From contig NC_045142.1 of assembly GCF_008831285.2 (NCBI RefSeq), forward strand, positions 22,073,354-22,137,353: a DNA stretch of 64,000 nt. The letters run 5' to 3'. The notes beneath the pieces were generated by a model. It saw only the letters and a program-made list of their open reading frames with translations. It was not told the DNA's origin and ran no database searches. Position numbers and translations under genes: made by a program. The stretch is from Nymphaea colorata (lineage: Eukaryota > Streptophyta > Magnoliopsida > Nymphaeales > Nymphaeaceae). Below, piece after piece: positions 37,126 to 48,500 of this stretch (position 1 is the stretch's first letter; each line of letters begins with the position of its first letter).

Positions 37126-37213
37126 ATAGCCAAATGATGAAAATGAACTAGAAGAATTTCGGAGTCAATCTTTATAGCCAAATGATGAAAATGAACTAGA
37201 AGAATTTCGGAGT
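37126..37213. repeat. 40-bp direct repeat (48-bp period) in the viral relic
   Basis: A 40-base unit beginning ATAGCCAAATGATGAAAATG lies at 37126-37165 and again, perfectly, at 37174-37213. Confidence 0.9.
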
Positions 37214-37551
37214 TAAATTGAGGACTAATCAATAGAACATAATTGTATATTACTCCTTAAGGGACTAGACCAATCATAAAAAGATATCCTTAGGCTGGAA
37301 ATATGATTATTAAAAAAAATTCAAGAAAAAGATAATTTATACATAGGCATAGTGGGAAATATTAAGGTCGGAATAAATAGACTAGATAAGAACTACATAG
37401 AGAAGCCTATAAATATCTCTAAAAACCTTATCAAAGTAGAATCCTCCGTTGCTACTACTGAACGAACACCACAAGTTTAAAACCCACAGGTGCCAAACCC
37501 AATATTGTATTTATCTGGACAACCTCCTAAAAGAGGATGTGTAGAATATAA

Positions 37552-38445
37552 AGATGCCTCAACTACAGCGAAGGGAGCTAATAATCTCAAGTTTTCAAGG
37601 ATTGCAAAGAAAATTTTGCAGAGAGAAAATGATAACGAAAACTATAGACAGCCTTTGCCTAAGGCCCGTGAACGTGATAATGATGTGAAAATAGAAAACA
37701 ATGATATAGAGATTGATTTTGGTGAGCACAACGATGAGGAAGCACATGACGATTCTAATGAAAGTGGGATATCTATAGCTAATTCTCCTCTTCCTAATGC
37801 TCCAATGCCTTTGAAGCCTCGAGCTAATGAAAAAGATGATGAACTAAGTGGAACTCCTAACAAGACAGACTTTCCACCTGATAACGGGGAACACCAGGAA
37901 GAGGAGTCATGCCTGTTGCCTGCTGAAGTTGTTACCACTACACCAGCCATAGGTCAGAAGAGAGCTACTAGAAATGTTTTGGAGATGCATAAAATGGAAG
38001 CAGGAGCCACTGAAGGTTCAGATTCATCCAGATCAATTAATAATCTCTCCCAAGTGTTGTGGCATCCTTTTGACCTTTCTGTCAGGCCAATAATGCCTAG
38101 CAGGAAAACTGAAAAGGCTAGAGAAGCAATGCCTCCCCTTCCTTTCATTGTTATGCCTGTGACTGAATTTTTGAAATTATCTCCAGAGAAGTTGGATGAA
38201 CTTCTGTCTCGCATTGCAACCTGTTTGACTGGAGGTGCTTCTCCTGCAGAAAAAATAAACAATTAAGTACCTTGAAATTTTGAGTGCACATCCAGATGCT
38301 GCTAACATCTTAACAAATAGCTCAATAATGCAGCTTGTAAAGATGCTAAGGCTTTCAAAAGCTTATGGTCTTCGTGTTCATCTAGTTTCGGTGATCGGCT
38401 TCTTGATCCAACACTCGACATCAGTAGAAGCTGATTTGGCATCAA
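37552..38445 (+). pseudogene. RUNKEL exon 8 fragment, inverted copy
   Basis: About 890 bp corresponding to RUK exon 8 positions 29002 down to 28108, placed on the opposite strand 3.5 kb beyond the RUK start. It covers part of the disordered linker and the first helices of the armadillo region (landmarks: GANNLKFSRIAKK, SVRPIMPSRKTEK, LSPEKLDELLSRIATCLTG). A net 2-base loss near 38250 shifts the frame and gives a TAA at 38264-38266; a 3-base deletion near 38330 and many substitutions follow. The left edge is fused, in the same frame, to pararetrovirus-derived sequence. The right edge stops abruptly at 38445. All of it lies within one parental exon, so whether it came through RNA or DNA cannot be told. 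It cannot make a useful protein. Confidence 0.9.
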
Positions 38446-39674
38446 TCGTGACTCCATCGTATTCATGCCATTTACTTCTGCCCACTGATCTAGCTTTTTT
38501 TGTTTTACACAGAAGAACAGTAACGGTTCACTGATCCATCAAGAGCTTCATCGACTTGGGTAGGCAGGTGAATGAAGTTTTCCAAGCTGAAGGAGGTTAA
38601 GACTTGAGAGTTCAATGCCTAAGGTGCATCTCTAGGAATCGGCTTGAAAATTTTCTGCTTAAACTGGCATGCATATTACAAAAAAATGGAAAAGGAAAGT
38701 TAAAAAGCTTTGGTTCAGCCAATAACTCACAAATGCACAATGCAAGAGTCAATGCAGAATTGCTTAAAAGATCAGTTTGTCTGTTTTGTGCAAATGCTAG
38801 AGCCTTAAGCAATATTGATCAGTTTCATAGAATGTACTTATGCTACAAATGCCAGATTGGTACCATAAATGTACCAGTTCCTGGGTACTTTTGTGCTGAT
38901 TTGTCTTGTAATTGGACCATATTGAAAGAGTAAAAGAAATTGAAAAGCATTTAAAGATTTGAAATGGAGATCAAATTCTATTTTGTTACAACTAGCGTGT
39001 GTTAATGGTTTTGGTGTAGTCGTATATAGTTATATCTAATGTTTCTAGATAGATTGATGACCAGAAATAACTTGCCCTGTTAGTACCCCAGTCTGGATAT
39101 ATTGGCTGTTTGGATAAGTTTTGATGTCAGACTTTACAAATGTAATTACCCAAAAAAAAAAGTTATGATTACATTTAAAGTGATTTTTTTTTTTGAGGTA
39201 GAAGATTGTGTGGACTTGCCTTGTGTTCAAAACTTTAACCATATGGGTGCAATTTCCACATTTTAAATCTTATAAATGATCTATTAGATAAATAGAGGAG
39301 ATCTTTCATAATCCATGAAATTGGAGAAATTAGATCATCAAAATTTGAACTTTCGTTAAGTTCTGTTTATGTATTCAAATAAACCCATCCATTGTTCTAG
39401 GTTTTAACTTAGGGACCACAGCTGTTGAAAATAGGAAACCTAACAACTACTTGCACACTCTTCTGCAGTTGCATTGCATGATATTTGGCCTTTGGAATTT
39501 TGCAACTCATGGTTCTCTGACTGTAGATGGTGATTTTTTCCTGATGTCCGAATGATGAACCTAATAGATCTACCTGTTTTGCAGAAGAGAACAGGTTTCT
39601 TTGTTTTGTCCAGTTAATCTAAGACACAAAAATGGACCGTGAGACCTAACAGTCCTTTGTATATGAGAGAGAAG
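38446..39674. other. Unassigned region with one cysteine-rich open frame
   Basis: Apart from the open frame at 38601-38933, listed separately, I see nothing coding. The stretch lies between the RUK fragment and the SCD2-like pseudogene. Confidence 0.5.
38601..38933 (+). pseudogene. Cysteine-rich open frame, unknown origin
   Basis: An open frame of about 110 codons with no ATG near its beginning (a TAA lies at 38598-38600), so it is probably a fragment or an exon rather than a whole gene. It carries paired cysteines: CLRC near residues 5-8, CLFC at 59-62, CYKC at 80-83 and C-x4-C at 97-102. The two central pairs, 17 residues apart, have the spacing of a zinc ribbon. The first half is basic (KNGKGKLK). 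I do not recognise the family. It may belong to the same viral or transposon relic that holds the RUK fragment, or to an unrelated gene. Confidence 0.35.
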
Positions 39675-40121
39675 AGCATCTCTAGCTTCAAAAGGTCCCA
39701 ACACTAAACTGCTGTTCAAAAGCTTGCACAAGTTATGGCACATCAACGGGCTGATGATGAAGATGACGATGGTAATGTACTTTCATTAGACTATGTTGTT
39801 ATGAGTGGCATTGGCCTTTCAGCAGGAAAAGGAGGGAGGTCTCCTAGTCCCCATGACACACTTGCATTTTCTCATAAATTTTTTTAAATAATGACACTTT
39901 TCTGGCTTGCTTTTCTTGGGGAATTTAAGTACACTTTTCTGTCTTGCTTTCTTATGTTAGCATAGCATCATAACAAATCTTGTATTAGAAGCATCATAAA
40001 GGCAATACTCTGCAGCTTGTACTAGGTTTTTGTCATAGCTCTTCTGCTGTCTTGCTTACGTTTGATGACAAATTGATGCACTACTCTTCAATATTTTCCT
40101 GTTGTGCACAGGAGACTGGAA

Positions 40122-40292
40122 AATGCTAATTCAGGGCCATCCTTCATGGGCACTACATGTTCTATTTTGACATTAAGGGGTCCTGAAGGCCTAGACGTGA
40201 CATGTTTATATGTTGTATGTGTGCATATACATGCATCACAATGTGTTTAAAGTGGGGCTGACAGGGTCTGTCATACTTGCAGGAGATAAAAG
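40122..40292 (+). repeat. Left flanking repeat of the Copia element
   Basis: About 170 bases ending exactly at the 5' LTR. They resemble 45444-45571, which begins 2 bases after the 3' LTR, in direct orientation. Shared words: AAATGCTAATTCAG, GGTCCTGAA, TTTATATGTTGT, CTGACAGGGT and CATACT...AAAAG. Roughly 80% identity by eye, with indels. Confidence 0.75.
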
Positions 40293-40578
40293 TGTTAGAA
40301 TACCCTGTAATAGGGAACCAGGTCCGGATATGGACCCAGTACCCATGGGCATGGGAACCGAGGACGAGCTCGTTCCCTAGGCGGGTCTCTCTTCCTCCCT
40401 CTTTTATTCTTATCACTTATTGTAATTGTTGATTAAGTGAATTAAGATTTCTCTCTCCTAGGGTTGCGGTTTTGCCCCTAGGTTAGAGCTTCCCCGTGGT
40501 TTTTCACCTCGTTCTGAGGTTTTCCACGTAAATCCTGTGTTTGTTTTCCTTTCTCTTCTTCCGCTGCGTGTTTCTACA
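40293..40578 (+). repeat. Copia 5' LTR
   Basis: 286 bases beginning TGTTAGAATACC and ending TTTCTACA, the TG...CA ends of LTR elements. It is followed directly by the primer binding site. Confidence 0.95.
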
Positions 40579-40590
40579 TGGTATCAGAGC
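40579..40590 (+). other. Copia primer binding site
   Basis: TGGTATCAGAGC, complementary to the 3' end of initiator methionine tRNA, the usual primer of plant Copia elements. It adjoins the LTR with no gap. Confidence 0.95.
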
Positions 40591-40873
40591 TAGTCCTGCC
40601 ACCGACGCAGCCCACCGTCCCACTACCGCCCGCCGTTGCTTGGCGTGCGCCGCCGCCGTTCGCCAGTCTGACACCGCCCAACGTCGCCTGGGTGCGCCAA
40701 TGCCGCTCGCTGTACGACGCCGCCCGCCGTCACCTGGCCTGTTCCCCGCCCTGTGCCTGCTTGCCGGAGATCCCGCTGCCCGTCCTCCATTGTAGGCAAA
40801 GTGCCACAGCGCCTGGGTCCTCCTCCTGCGTTTTTTTGGTATTCTCTGACTGTTGGATTTTTTTGTGGTCGTT

Positions 40874-43800
40874 ATGGCTGAAGAGATGACCTCCAAGACC
40901 GATGTTACCTTTGACACGGGCAGCAATACCAAGAATGAAAATTTGCCTGTTCAAGTCAACTCTATTCGGCTGAACAAAGACAATTATCTCTTTTGGTCTG
41001 TTGCGCTTGAAATTGGGATCACTAGTCGCGGTCGTCTGCCCTATATCACTGGGGAGAACCCTGCACCTAGTAAAACTGATCCTGGATGGGCGACTTGGGC
41101 GTTGGAAGATAGTCAAGTTAAGGTTTCGATTATTAGTTCTATTTCTGCTGATATTCCGCCCCTTATTTTGCGAAAGTTGACCTCATATAACATGTGGACT
41201 GTGTTTGCGAGGATGTATGGCCGTAAAAAGAGAGTCCTGCGTACATACCATATTAAACGCAACATCTATTCTCTTAAACAGGGTGACTTGTCCGTGGCAT
41301 CCTTCTATGCAGCCCTAAAGACTAAATGGGAGGAACTGGATTATTATGTGAATGATGACTGGAATTGTGGTTCTGATCATGAACTGTACTGGCAGAAAGA
41401 ATGGATGGACTGCACTTTTATTTTTCTGGGAGGTCTGCGTGATGAGTTTGAATCCATTAGGAGTCAAATTCTTAACTGTGACGAGACCCCTGGAATTGAG
41501 GAAGTGTATGGCCGGGTGGAATCTGAGGAACAACGCCGTCAAGTGATGCATATTGACTCTAGTCATGATAGTTCTCCCTTTGCTTTTGTTAGTCTTGCTT
41601 CAGGGACTGGGCAGTGTCCTATTCGGCGTTGCAGTCACTGTAACAAGTTGGGACACTCAGTTGATTTTTGTTGGGATCTTCATCCTGAGAAGAGGCTCAC
41701 CCGTGGTCGTCCTCCCTCTGGTAGGCGGGGTCCTCCTGTGCCTGATACTAGCTCTCCCAGTGTTGAAAAACCGAAGCTTTCCGCTGACCAAATCAAGGAA
41801 TTACAAGCTTACATCAGCCAGTTATCTACTACTAAGGAGGAAGCCTCCACGTCTGAGGGAGCTCAGTTAGCCCAAGCTCTTGTTGCCACAAGTGATCAAG
41901 GTAATCCCTTACTTGGTGATTGGGTAGTTGACAGTGGAGCTACTCATCATATGACAGGGAACCCTAAGATGTTTCAAGAGTACAAATTGTCTTCAGGGCA
42001 GCAACGCATATGTATGGCTGATGGGTCCTCAATCTCTGTGGCTGAAAAATGGAGTTTGTCCTTATTAAATAAATATCTTCTGCATAATGCTCTTCATGTT
42101 CCCAATATTCCTGTGAATTTGTTATCTGTCAATAGTATCACCAAAGAACTCAATTGTAATCTAATTTTCTCTATTGATCATTGTACCCTGCAGGACTTTG
42201 GTGACGGGAAAGAAGATTGGGATTGGTTCGGTTATTGATGGCCTCTACAGACTGCCCGTACAGGTTGCTTCTGCTCTCATCTCAGCCACTAGCAGACAGT
42301 TGACGGGCGTGGAGGACAAGTCTAGCATTATGAGATGGCACAAGCGCCTTGGACATCTCCCATTCCAGTTGATTAAGAAGTTGTTTCCTAGGTTGTTTAC
42401 TTCTGTTTCCATGGACTCCTTCACATGTGAAGTGTGTCAGTTTGCTAAGCATGTTAGGGCTTTGTACCTTATTTCTATCAATAAAACTACTCGTCCTTTT
42501 GCTTTGGTTCACTCTGATGTTTGGGGTCCTTCAGGAGTACCCACTTGTCGTGGTTTCCATTACTTTATGACTCTGATTGATGACTACTCCCATTGTACGT
42601 TCGTGTACTTGTTGAAAGAACGCAGTGAGGTTCCTGTCATTGTCAAAAATTTTGTTGTCTTTGTCGAAAATCAACTTCAGACCTCTGTTCAGATTTTCCG
42701 TACTGATAATACCAGGGAGTATGTCTCCCAATCCCTGGATGACTTCCTGTGGGGCAAGGGTATTGTTCATGAGACGTCCTGTAGTTATACTCCTCCTCAA
42801 AATGGTGTGGCCGAACGTAAAGATCGCCATTTATTAGATGTCACCCGAGCTATTATGTTCCACAGGCACGTTCCTAAGCGCTACTGGGGCGATGCTCTCC
42901 TTACTAGTGCCCACCTCATCAACCGTATGCCCACTCGTATGTTGAATGGCCGTACTCCTTACTCTGTGCTCAGTCCCACTCATAACCCTTGGCCTCTTAT
43001 TCTTCAGGTGTTTGGGTGTGTTTACTTTGTTCATAACCATAGTCCCACCATCAAGAAACTTGACCTTCGGTCTGTCAAAGTTGTCTTCTTGGGGTATTCC
43101 TCTACTCAGAAGGGATATAAATGTATTGATCCTACTACCTCCAAAATTTATGTCTCCCGGGATGTTACCTTTCATGAACATGAGACGTATTTTCCTGTGA
43201 ATCCTCTTCAGGGGGAGTGTATAGGGGACAGTGTGGAAGAGTATTCTCCAAATCACCTTATTCAGTTTACTGACTTCTTAGACTACAAACTTAGTCACAG
43301 TGTGGAAGATACAGTCAGAGATGATAAAGACAGTCATGTGGAAGGGGGCCCTGTGGATGATCAGCCCACATCCCGTGATCATTTGTTTGGGCAGGTTTAC
43401 ACTAGAAAGGAGAAAGATGTGGTTGAGACTGTTGATGTAACCAATCCCAATCCTGTGAGTTCCCCGAATGAACTAAGTCCAATGAATGAAGAGCTTCCCA
43501 TAGCCCTGCGCAAGGGGACCAGGTCATGTACTTCTCACCCTATTCAGAGATTTGTCTCATATTCAAAACTCAGTAAAGAATACAAATGCTTTATTACCAC
43601 TTTGTCTATGTCTGTGATTCCCAGGTGTGTGGAAGATGCTAGAGAGGATCCTAAATGGCTACAGGCTATGACAGAGGAGATGGATGTCTTGGCAAAAAAT
43701 AACACTTGGGAAGTGGTAGATATTTCCAAGGGGACTCACTTAGTTAGTTTCAAGTGGGTGTTTAGTGTGAAGTATAAACCTGATGGTACTGTGAAACGGT

Positions 43801-45164
43801 ATAAAGCTCGTCTGGTTGCAAAGGGGTTCAGCCAAAAATACAGAATTGACTATCTTGAAACCTTTGCTCCTGTTGCAAAACTGAAGACTGTGATGGTCAT
43901 TTTGGTACTTGCAGTGCAAAAGAAGTGGGGCATGGACCAGCTTGATGTCAAGAACACCTTCTTGAACGGACATCTAGAGGAGGAGGTCTATATGAGCATG
44001 CCTCTCGGATATGCTCAAAGTGGAAAATGCTGTCATCTCAAGAAGGCCCTGTACGGCTTGAAGCAGTCCCCTAGAACATGGTTTGAAAGACTGAGGGTGG
44101 TAATGAAAACAAATGGGTACAAACAAGGAAATGGTGATCATACCCTGTTCATTAAGCAGAGAAGTGGCCTAGTGAGCATTCTTCTTGTGTATGTTGATGA
44201 TGTGATTGTCACAGGTGATGATGAAGAAGAGAAAAGGAAGATGAAGGAGAGGTTAGCTGCTGAATTTGACCTTAAAGATCTAAGAAAATTAAGGTACTTT
44301 CTGTGAATAGAGATTGCACGAACAGAGACAGGGCTTGTTATGAGCCAAAAGAAGTACACTCTCGACCTCCTGAAAGAGACAGGTAAACTAGGATGCAGGC
44401 CCTTTCTAACTCCAATGGAGTCAGGTACAAAGATAAGTATCAAAACTGGTAACATCTTGGATGCGGAAGGAAAAGGACTGTATGAGAGGCTGGTTGGTAA
44501 GCTTATTTATCTTACTCTTACTCGCCCTGATATTACTTATGCTGTAAATGTGTTGAGTCAGTTTATGCATGCTCCTACTGATTGTCACTAGAAGAGTGCA
44601 GAAAGAGAGTTGGGGTACCTGAAGAATAACCTAGGTAAAGGGTTACTGTATACACGGCAGGACAAACTTAATATTGAAGGATACTCTGATGCCGATTGGG
44701 CTGGTTGCACGGATACTAGAAGGTCTACCACAGGGTACTGCATCTTTTTAGGGGGAAACCTGGTGGTATGGAGGAGTAAAAGGCAGGAGGTTTGTTCTAG
44801 ATCCAGTGCTGAGGCTGAATACAGGTCTGTTGCTATGGGGGTTACAGAGATGTTATGGCTAAAGATTCTTCTAGCAGATATTGGAATTGAAATTGAAGAG
44901 AAGATGAAAATGTATTGTGACAATAAGTCTGCGATTAACCTGGCAAATAATCCTGTCATGCATGACTGAACCAAACATGTGGAGATAGATCGCCACTTCA
45001 TACGGGAGCGCATAGATTCAAAGGAGTTGATCCTTCCTTATATGAAGTCTGAAGATCAAATTGCAGATGTTCTAACTAAAACCTTATGTACATCTCAATT
45101 TGAAAAGAATGTTAGCAAGCTTGGCATGTTTGACATGTATGCCAAGCTAGAGGGGGAGTGTTAG
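40874..45164 (+). pseudogene. Copia gag-pol polyprotein, frameshift and three stops
   Basis: Domains in order for this class: gag with zinc knuckle CSHCNKLGHSVDFC; protease DSGATHHM; GAG-pre-integrase MRWHKRLGHLPFQLIKK and CEVCQFAKH; integrase core HSDVWGPSG, LIDDYSH, FRTDN and PPQNGVAERK; reverse transcriptase RYKARLVAKGF, LDVKNTFLNG, ALYGLKQSPRTW and YVDDVIVTGD; RNase H GYSDADWAGC and SSAEAEYRS. The order integrase before reverse transcriptase defines Copia. The start ATG at 40874 opens a frame that carries gag and protease; a frameshift at about 42195-42205 moves to a second frame that carries the rest. That frame is interrupted by TGA at 44304, TAG at 44589 and TGA at 44967, then ends in TAG at 45162-45164, inside the first bases of the 3' LTR. 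Without those lesions the layout is full length. Confidence 0.95.
45149..45158 (+). other. Copia polypurine tract
   Basis: AGAGGGGGAG immediately precedes the TGTTAG start of the 3' LTR; it would prime plus-strand synthesis. Confidence 0.9.
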
Positions 45165-45441
45165 AATACCGTGTAATAGGGAACCGGGTCCGGATATGGA
45201 CCCGGTACCCATGGGTACGGGAACCGAGGACGAGCTCGTTCCTTAGGCGGGTCTCTCTTCCTCCATCTTTTATTCTTATCTTTTATTGTAATTGTTGATT
45301 AAGTGAATTAAGATTTCTCTCTCCTAGGGTTGCGGTTTTGCCCATAGGTTAGAGCTTCCCCGTGGTTTTTCACCTCGTTCCGAGGTTTTCCACATAAATC
45401 CTGTATTTGTTTTCCTTTCTCTTCTTCCGCTGTGTGCTTCA
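45159..45441 (+). repeat. Copia 3' LTR
   Basis: 283 bases beginning TGTTAGAATACC and ending GTGTGCTTCA. It aligns along its whole length with the 5' LTR. Confidence 0.95.
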
Positions 45442-45443
45442 AG

Positions 45444-45571
45444 AAATGCTAATTCAGAGCTATAATTCATGGACACTGCATGTTATGTGGTCCTGAAAAA
45501 CTAGATGTATGGCATCTTTATATGTTGTGTGTGTGTTTAAGGTACGCTGACAGGGTTAGTCATACTAAAAG
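45444..45571 (+). repeat. Right flanking repeat of the Copia element
   Basis: Begins AAATGCTAATTCAG two bases after the 3' LTR and ends CATACTAAAAG. It is a diverged direct copy of the left flank at 40122-40292, lacking two internal blocks of about 15 bases. Confidence 0.75.
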
Positions 45572-48500
45572 TAATGGAAGAGTGTCCTTGTATGACTATC
45601 TTGATCCGTTCTTCTTTGGTTAATGGCAAGAAGGAGGTAGCGGGAACTCATAGAATGTGATCAATGTTGTATCTCGTACAAGGAATCGTGTTGTTAATTA
45701 ATTGTGATTTCATCCAGATTGTACGATACAGTGGATTCTAAGATCGCCACAGCTAGTGTTATTTGGTGCCTTCCCTGCCTATGGAGGTAAAGTTTTTCAA
45801 GTTACGTTAGTTACCATTTTAATAATTTTCATGGCTTAAACATCAGCTGAAATTATATCCTTTACAATTTTGGGGATTTTTTTTTGGACTTTGTCAATGC
45901 AAATGAAAGTTAGATAGGTAAATTCTCTGTACCATCTTGTAAGTTTGTAGTTCATTTCTATTGTGATTGTATTTGTGGTTATTCTTGATCTGGTTACATC
46001 ATCATTTCCTGATTGGATTGTTCTTGATTAATGTGGTCAGTTTTGCATGTCTAGAAAGCAATTTCACATTCCAATTTAGTTGGCTAGAAATCATGTGGAT
46101 CTTAGTTCAACTGCCCGTGTACCGTCTGTTGGAAGACCATCACTGAGGCCAGTGAAAATACCTCCAGTGATCCCACCTAGTGGGCTAGTTGTTAGACTGC
46201 CAGAACATCCAACTCCTGTAACAGATGCTGCTGTGGACAATCAAAAAGATAAAAGGTGCTAGCACATTTTCAGAAGGAAACATTATTTATTCTAGCATTG
46301 TCTATATTAATTTTCACTAAGGCATTCTTTATGTTATTTGTTATGTTGCATGTGTTAATGTGACGAAGACTCCCAATGTTGGTAAAATTCTCAGAGAAAT
46401 GGGATTGATTTGTTTTTCTCATTTTTGAAGTTACTGTGACTATAATATGAGGATATGAAACGTGACAAGTTCATGAATTCACAAGTTCCATCATTTTTTG
46501 AAAATTAGGATGGTCAATGACGTGTTCAAAATTCAAAAAACATTATTCGAGATATTACTAAAAGTAAGAAAAAAGGTTTTGCATCTTCTGTTCTCATATC
46601 CACATCCTCTTGTGCAGGCATACACATCATAATATGTTCCAAGTATAAATCAAGATAGATGTGTTCAAATGCTTGTAAACTAATATTTTTTCTATTATCT
46701 GAAACAGAAAAAAAAAATCACTTTTTACTTTTGGGAATATTTGTCTTTCTTTTTTGTAATTTCTATGAGTCGCCAAGTGTGCATGGGTAAGACATGCAAC
46801 CTATCAAGGCTGAGTTCCCAAATGGCCACCTGACATTTTTACTAAGTTAATTGCGAAATGGATTTTGTTGCCATCATGCTTATTCGCAAGGTTGCAAACA
46901 GTTGATGATACTACTAAGTGGCCTCATAGTTTTGGTGTTAGTTGATTCTTATCTTCACTACATACCTCTGATAGTTTGCTTTACTTCTTAGTTTTATTCG
47001 TCACTTTTTCTCCAAAAACTAATTATTCTATACATTATGCTTTTCACTAAGCACATCATAATGCACAGGTGTCCAACAAATTTAACGAATCCCAGTGGAC
47101 GAGTACTAGGAAGTCCGCTTGATGCTTCTGCTCTCCAGGATGAGGTCTCTTTCAGATGACCAGAACAAGCTTTTCTTCTACTCAGCAGCATGATGTAATC
47201 TGGTTGCTGTTGAAAATATCTTTCCATGTTGTAACATGGTCATTTTTCAAATGGCAGATTGATATGTTACAAGAGGAAAATGAAGATGTCCTTGATAAGG
47301 TTCGCTGTCTACTATACTCGATTTTCCATTGTAATTTGTTTTGAATTTGATATTCCTGCAACAACTTTTAATGCATTATATGATGATGTATAAAAATATT
47401 CTTTTCGTGGCATCACAGCTTCAGCTTGTAGAGGAGAGGTATGAAGAAGCAGAAGCAAGAAGAAAACAACTCGAGAAACAGGTTTTTTTTTTTTTTTCTT
47501 TTATCACCTGGGCTACTGTTTGTGTAGAACGGGGTATTCCCAGAATTTGATTTACTTACCTCAAGTTTATTGAGGTATCATATTTTATGGTGCTAGTATA
47601 TTTTCCAAATTTGAACTTGGATAACCTGATTGTGGGAGGTATGTTTGGTAAGGGGAATAATAATAAAAAAAAAGTCACATGCCCACTTACTGTCTGATAT
47701 ATACCTTTACTCAATTAGCTGAACAGATGACCAGAAGCTTACCTTATGCCACTATACATGCATCTGCCTAAAGTACATTTTGCCTCCTAATCCACAGGTT
47801 GCTACCCTGGGTGAAGGTGTATCTTTAGAAGCAAGGCTACTGACCAGGTTGGCATTGTGATTTTACAACTACGAAGTATTTTGCGTTGGAAGATGGTGCA
47901 AGGTCACACAACATTGTATTTAAGCATTGTGCAATATCACTATTTATTATTTATTTATCTTTGTTTTCCTCTTCAGAAAAGAGGCTGCCCTGCAGGCAAG
48001 AGAGGTGCGCAAAAGTATCCTAAACACATCATCACTTGAAATGGAACACTAGATTTAGTATACAATCTATCTAAAAGCCTTGCAATTGGCTTGGTTGGCG
48101 TTAACTTTGAGATGACCTGCATCTGATATCCAACTTAAGGAGAACTATGTGCATGCAGCATGTATAGACTAGGAATTGGATGCACTCCCTTGCACGTAGG
48201 CTTGAACACCTCCTTCCTTTCCATTCGAATACTCAATTTATCAGGTGAAATATTGACACAATATTATATCTACGACAGTTTGAACCTAATGTTCTTGATG
48301 TAGTTTTCATGACAGGCTGCCTTAAGGGCTGCGGTGCATAATAAAAATATAAAGAATAAGGAAATTGCAACTACTCGGATAGAAATGGAGGTACCATGGA
48401 CCTCACATAGAGGCACTTTTTTTTATTTGATATTTAATTGATTAGACTAAGATATGTTTATGATTTGTTGTAACATTCCTAACAAGCAAGAGACGAGGCA

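Larger units (their letters stand above)
35990..37550 (+). mobile_element. Endogenous pararetrovirus (Caulimoviridae-like) fragment
   Basis: Coding-like sequence in shifting frames runs from about 35990 to the junction with the RUK exon copy at 37552. It contains a region upstream of the movement protein (36316-36621), a movement-protein-like segment (about 36640-37003) and a further frame from about 37310. It is interrupted by stop codons, frame changes and a 48-bp-period tandem duplication. No reverse transcriptase or protease segment from the same element was found, so this is a partial, dead copy. Integration of such viruses is common in plants and usually passive. The genus cannot be set from this fragment. 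The assignment rests on my recognition of the movement-protein pattern, not on a search. Confidence 0.6.
40293..45441 (+). mobile_element. Ty1/Copia LTR retrotransposon, inactive
   Basis: A complete structure: 5' LTR, tRNA-Met primer site, gag-pol, polypurine tract and 3' LTR, 5.15 kb in total, sitting in an intron of the SCD2-like pseudogene. The polyprotein is broken by one frameshift and three stops. The two LTRs differ at about 15 of 283 positions plus a 3-base indel (about 5%), so insertion is not recent. No 5-bp target duplication matches: AAAAG lies on the left and AGAAA on the right. Instead, diverged direct repeats flank the element. Confidence 0.95.

Noticed and set aside
37642-38262. 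Minus-strand open frames opposite the RUK exon 8 copy
   Set aside because: The same antisense frames appear opposite the parental exon (28238-28906), so they are shadows of the coding strand.
40541-40889. Open frames at the start of the Copia internal region, before gag
   Set aside because: GC-rich leader between primer site and gag; they overlap each other in different phases and match no Copia domain.
45719-45790. Possible extra SCD2-like exon after the Copia element
   Set aside because: An acceptor-like site exists, but no reading frame matches the protein and stops interrupt all candidates.
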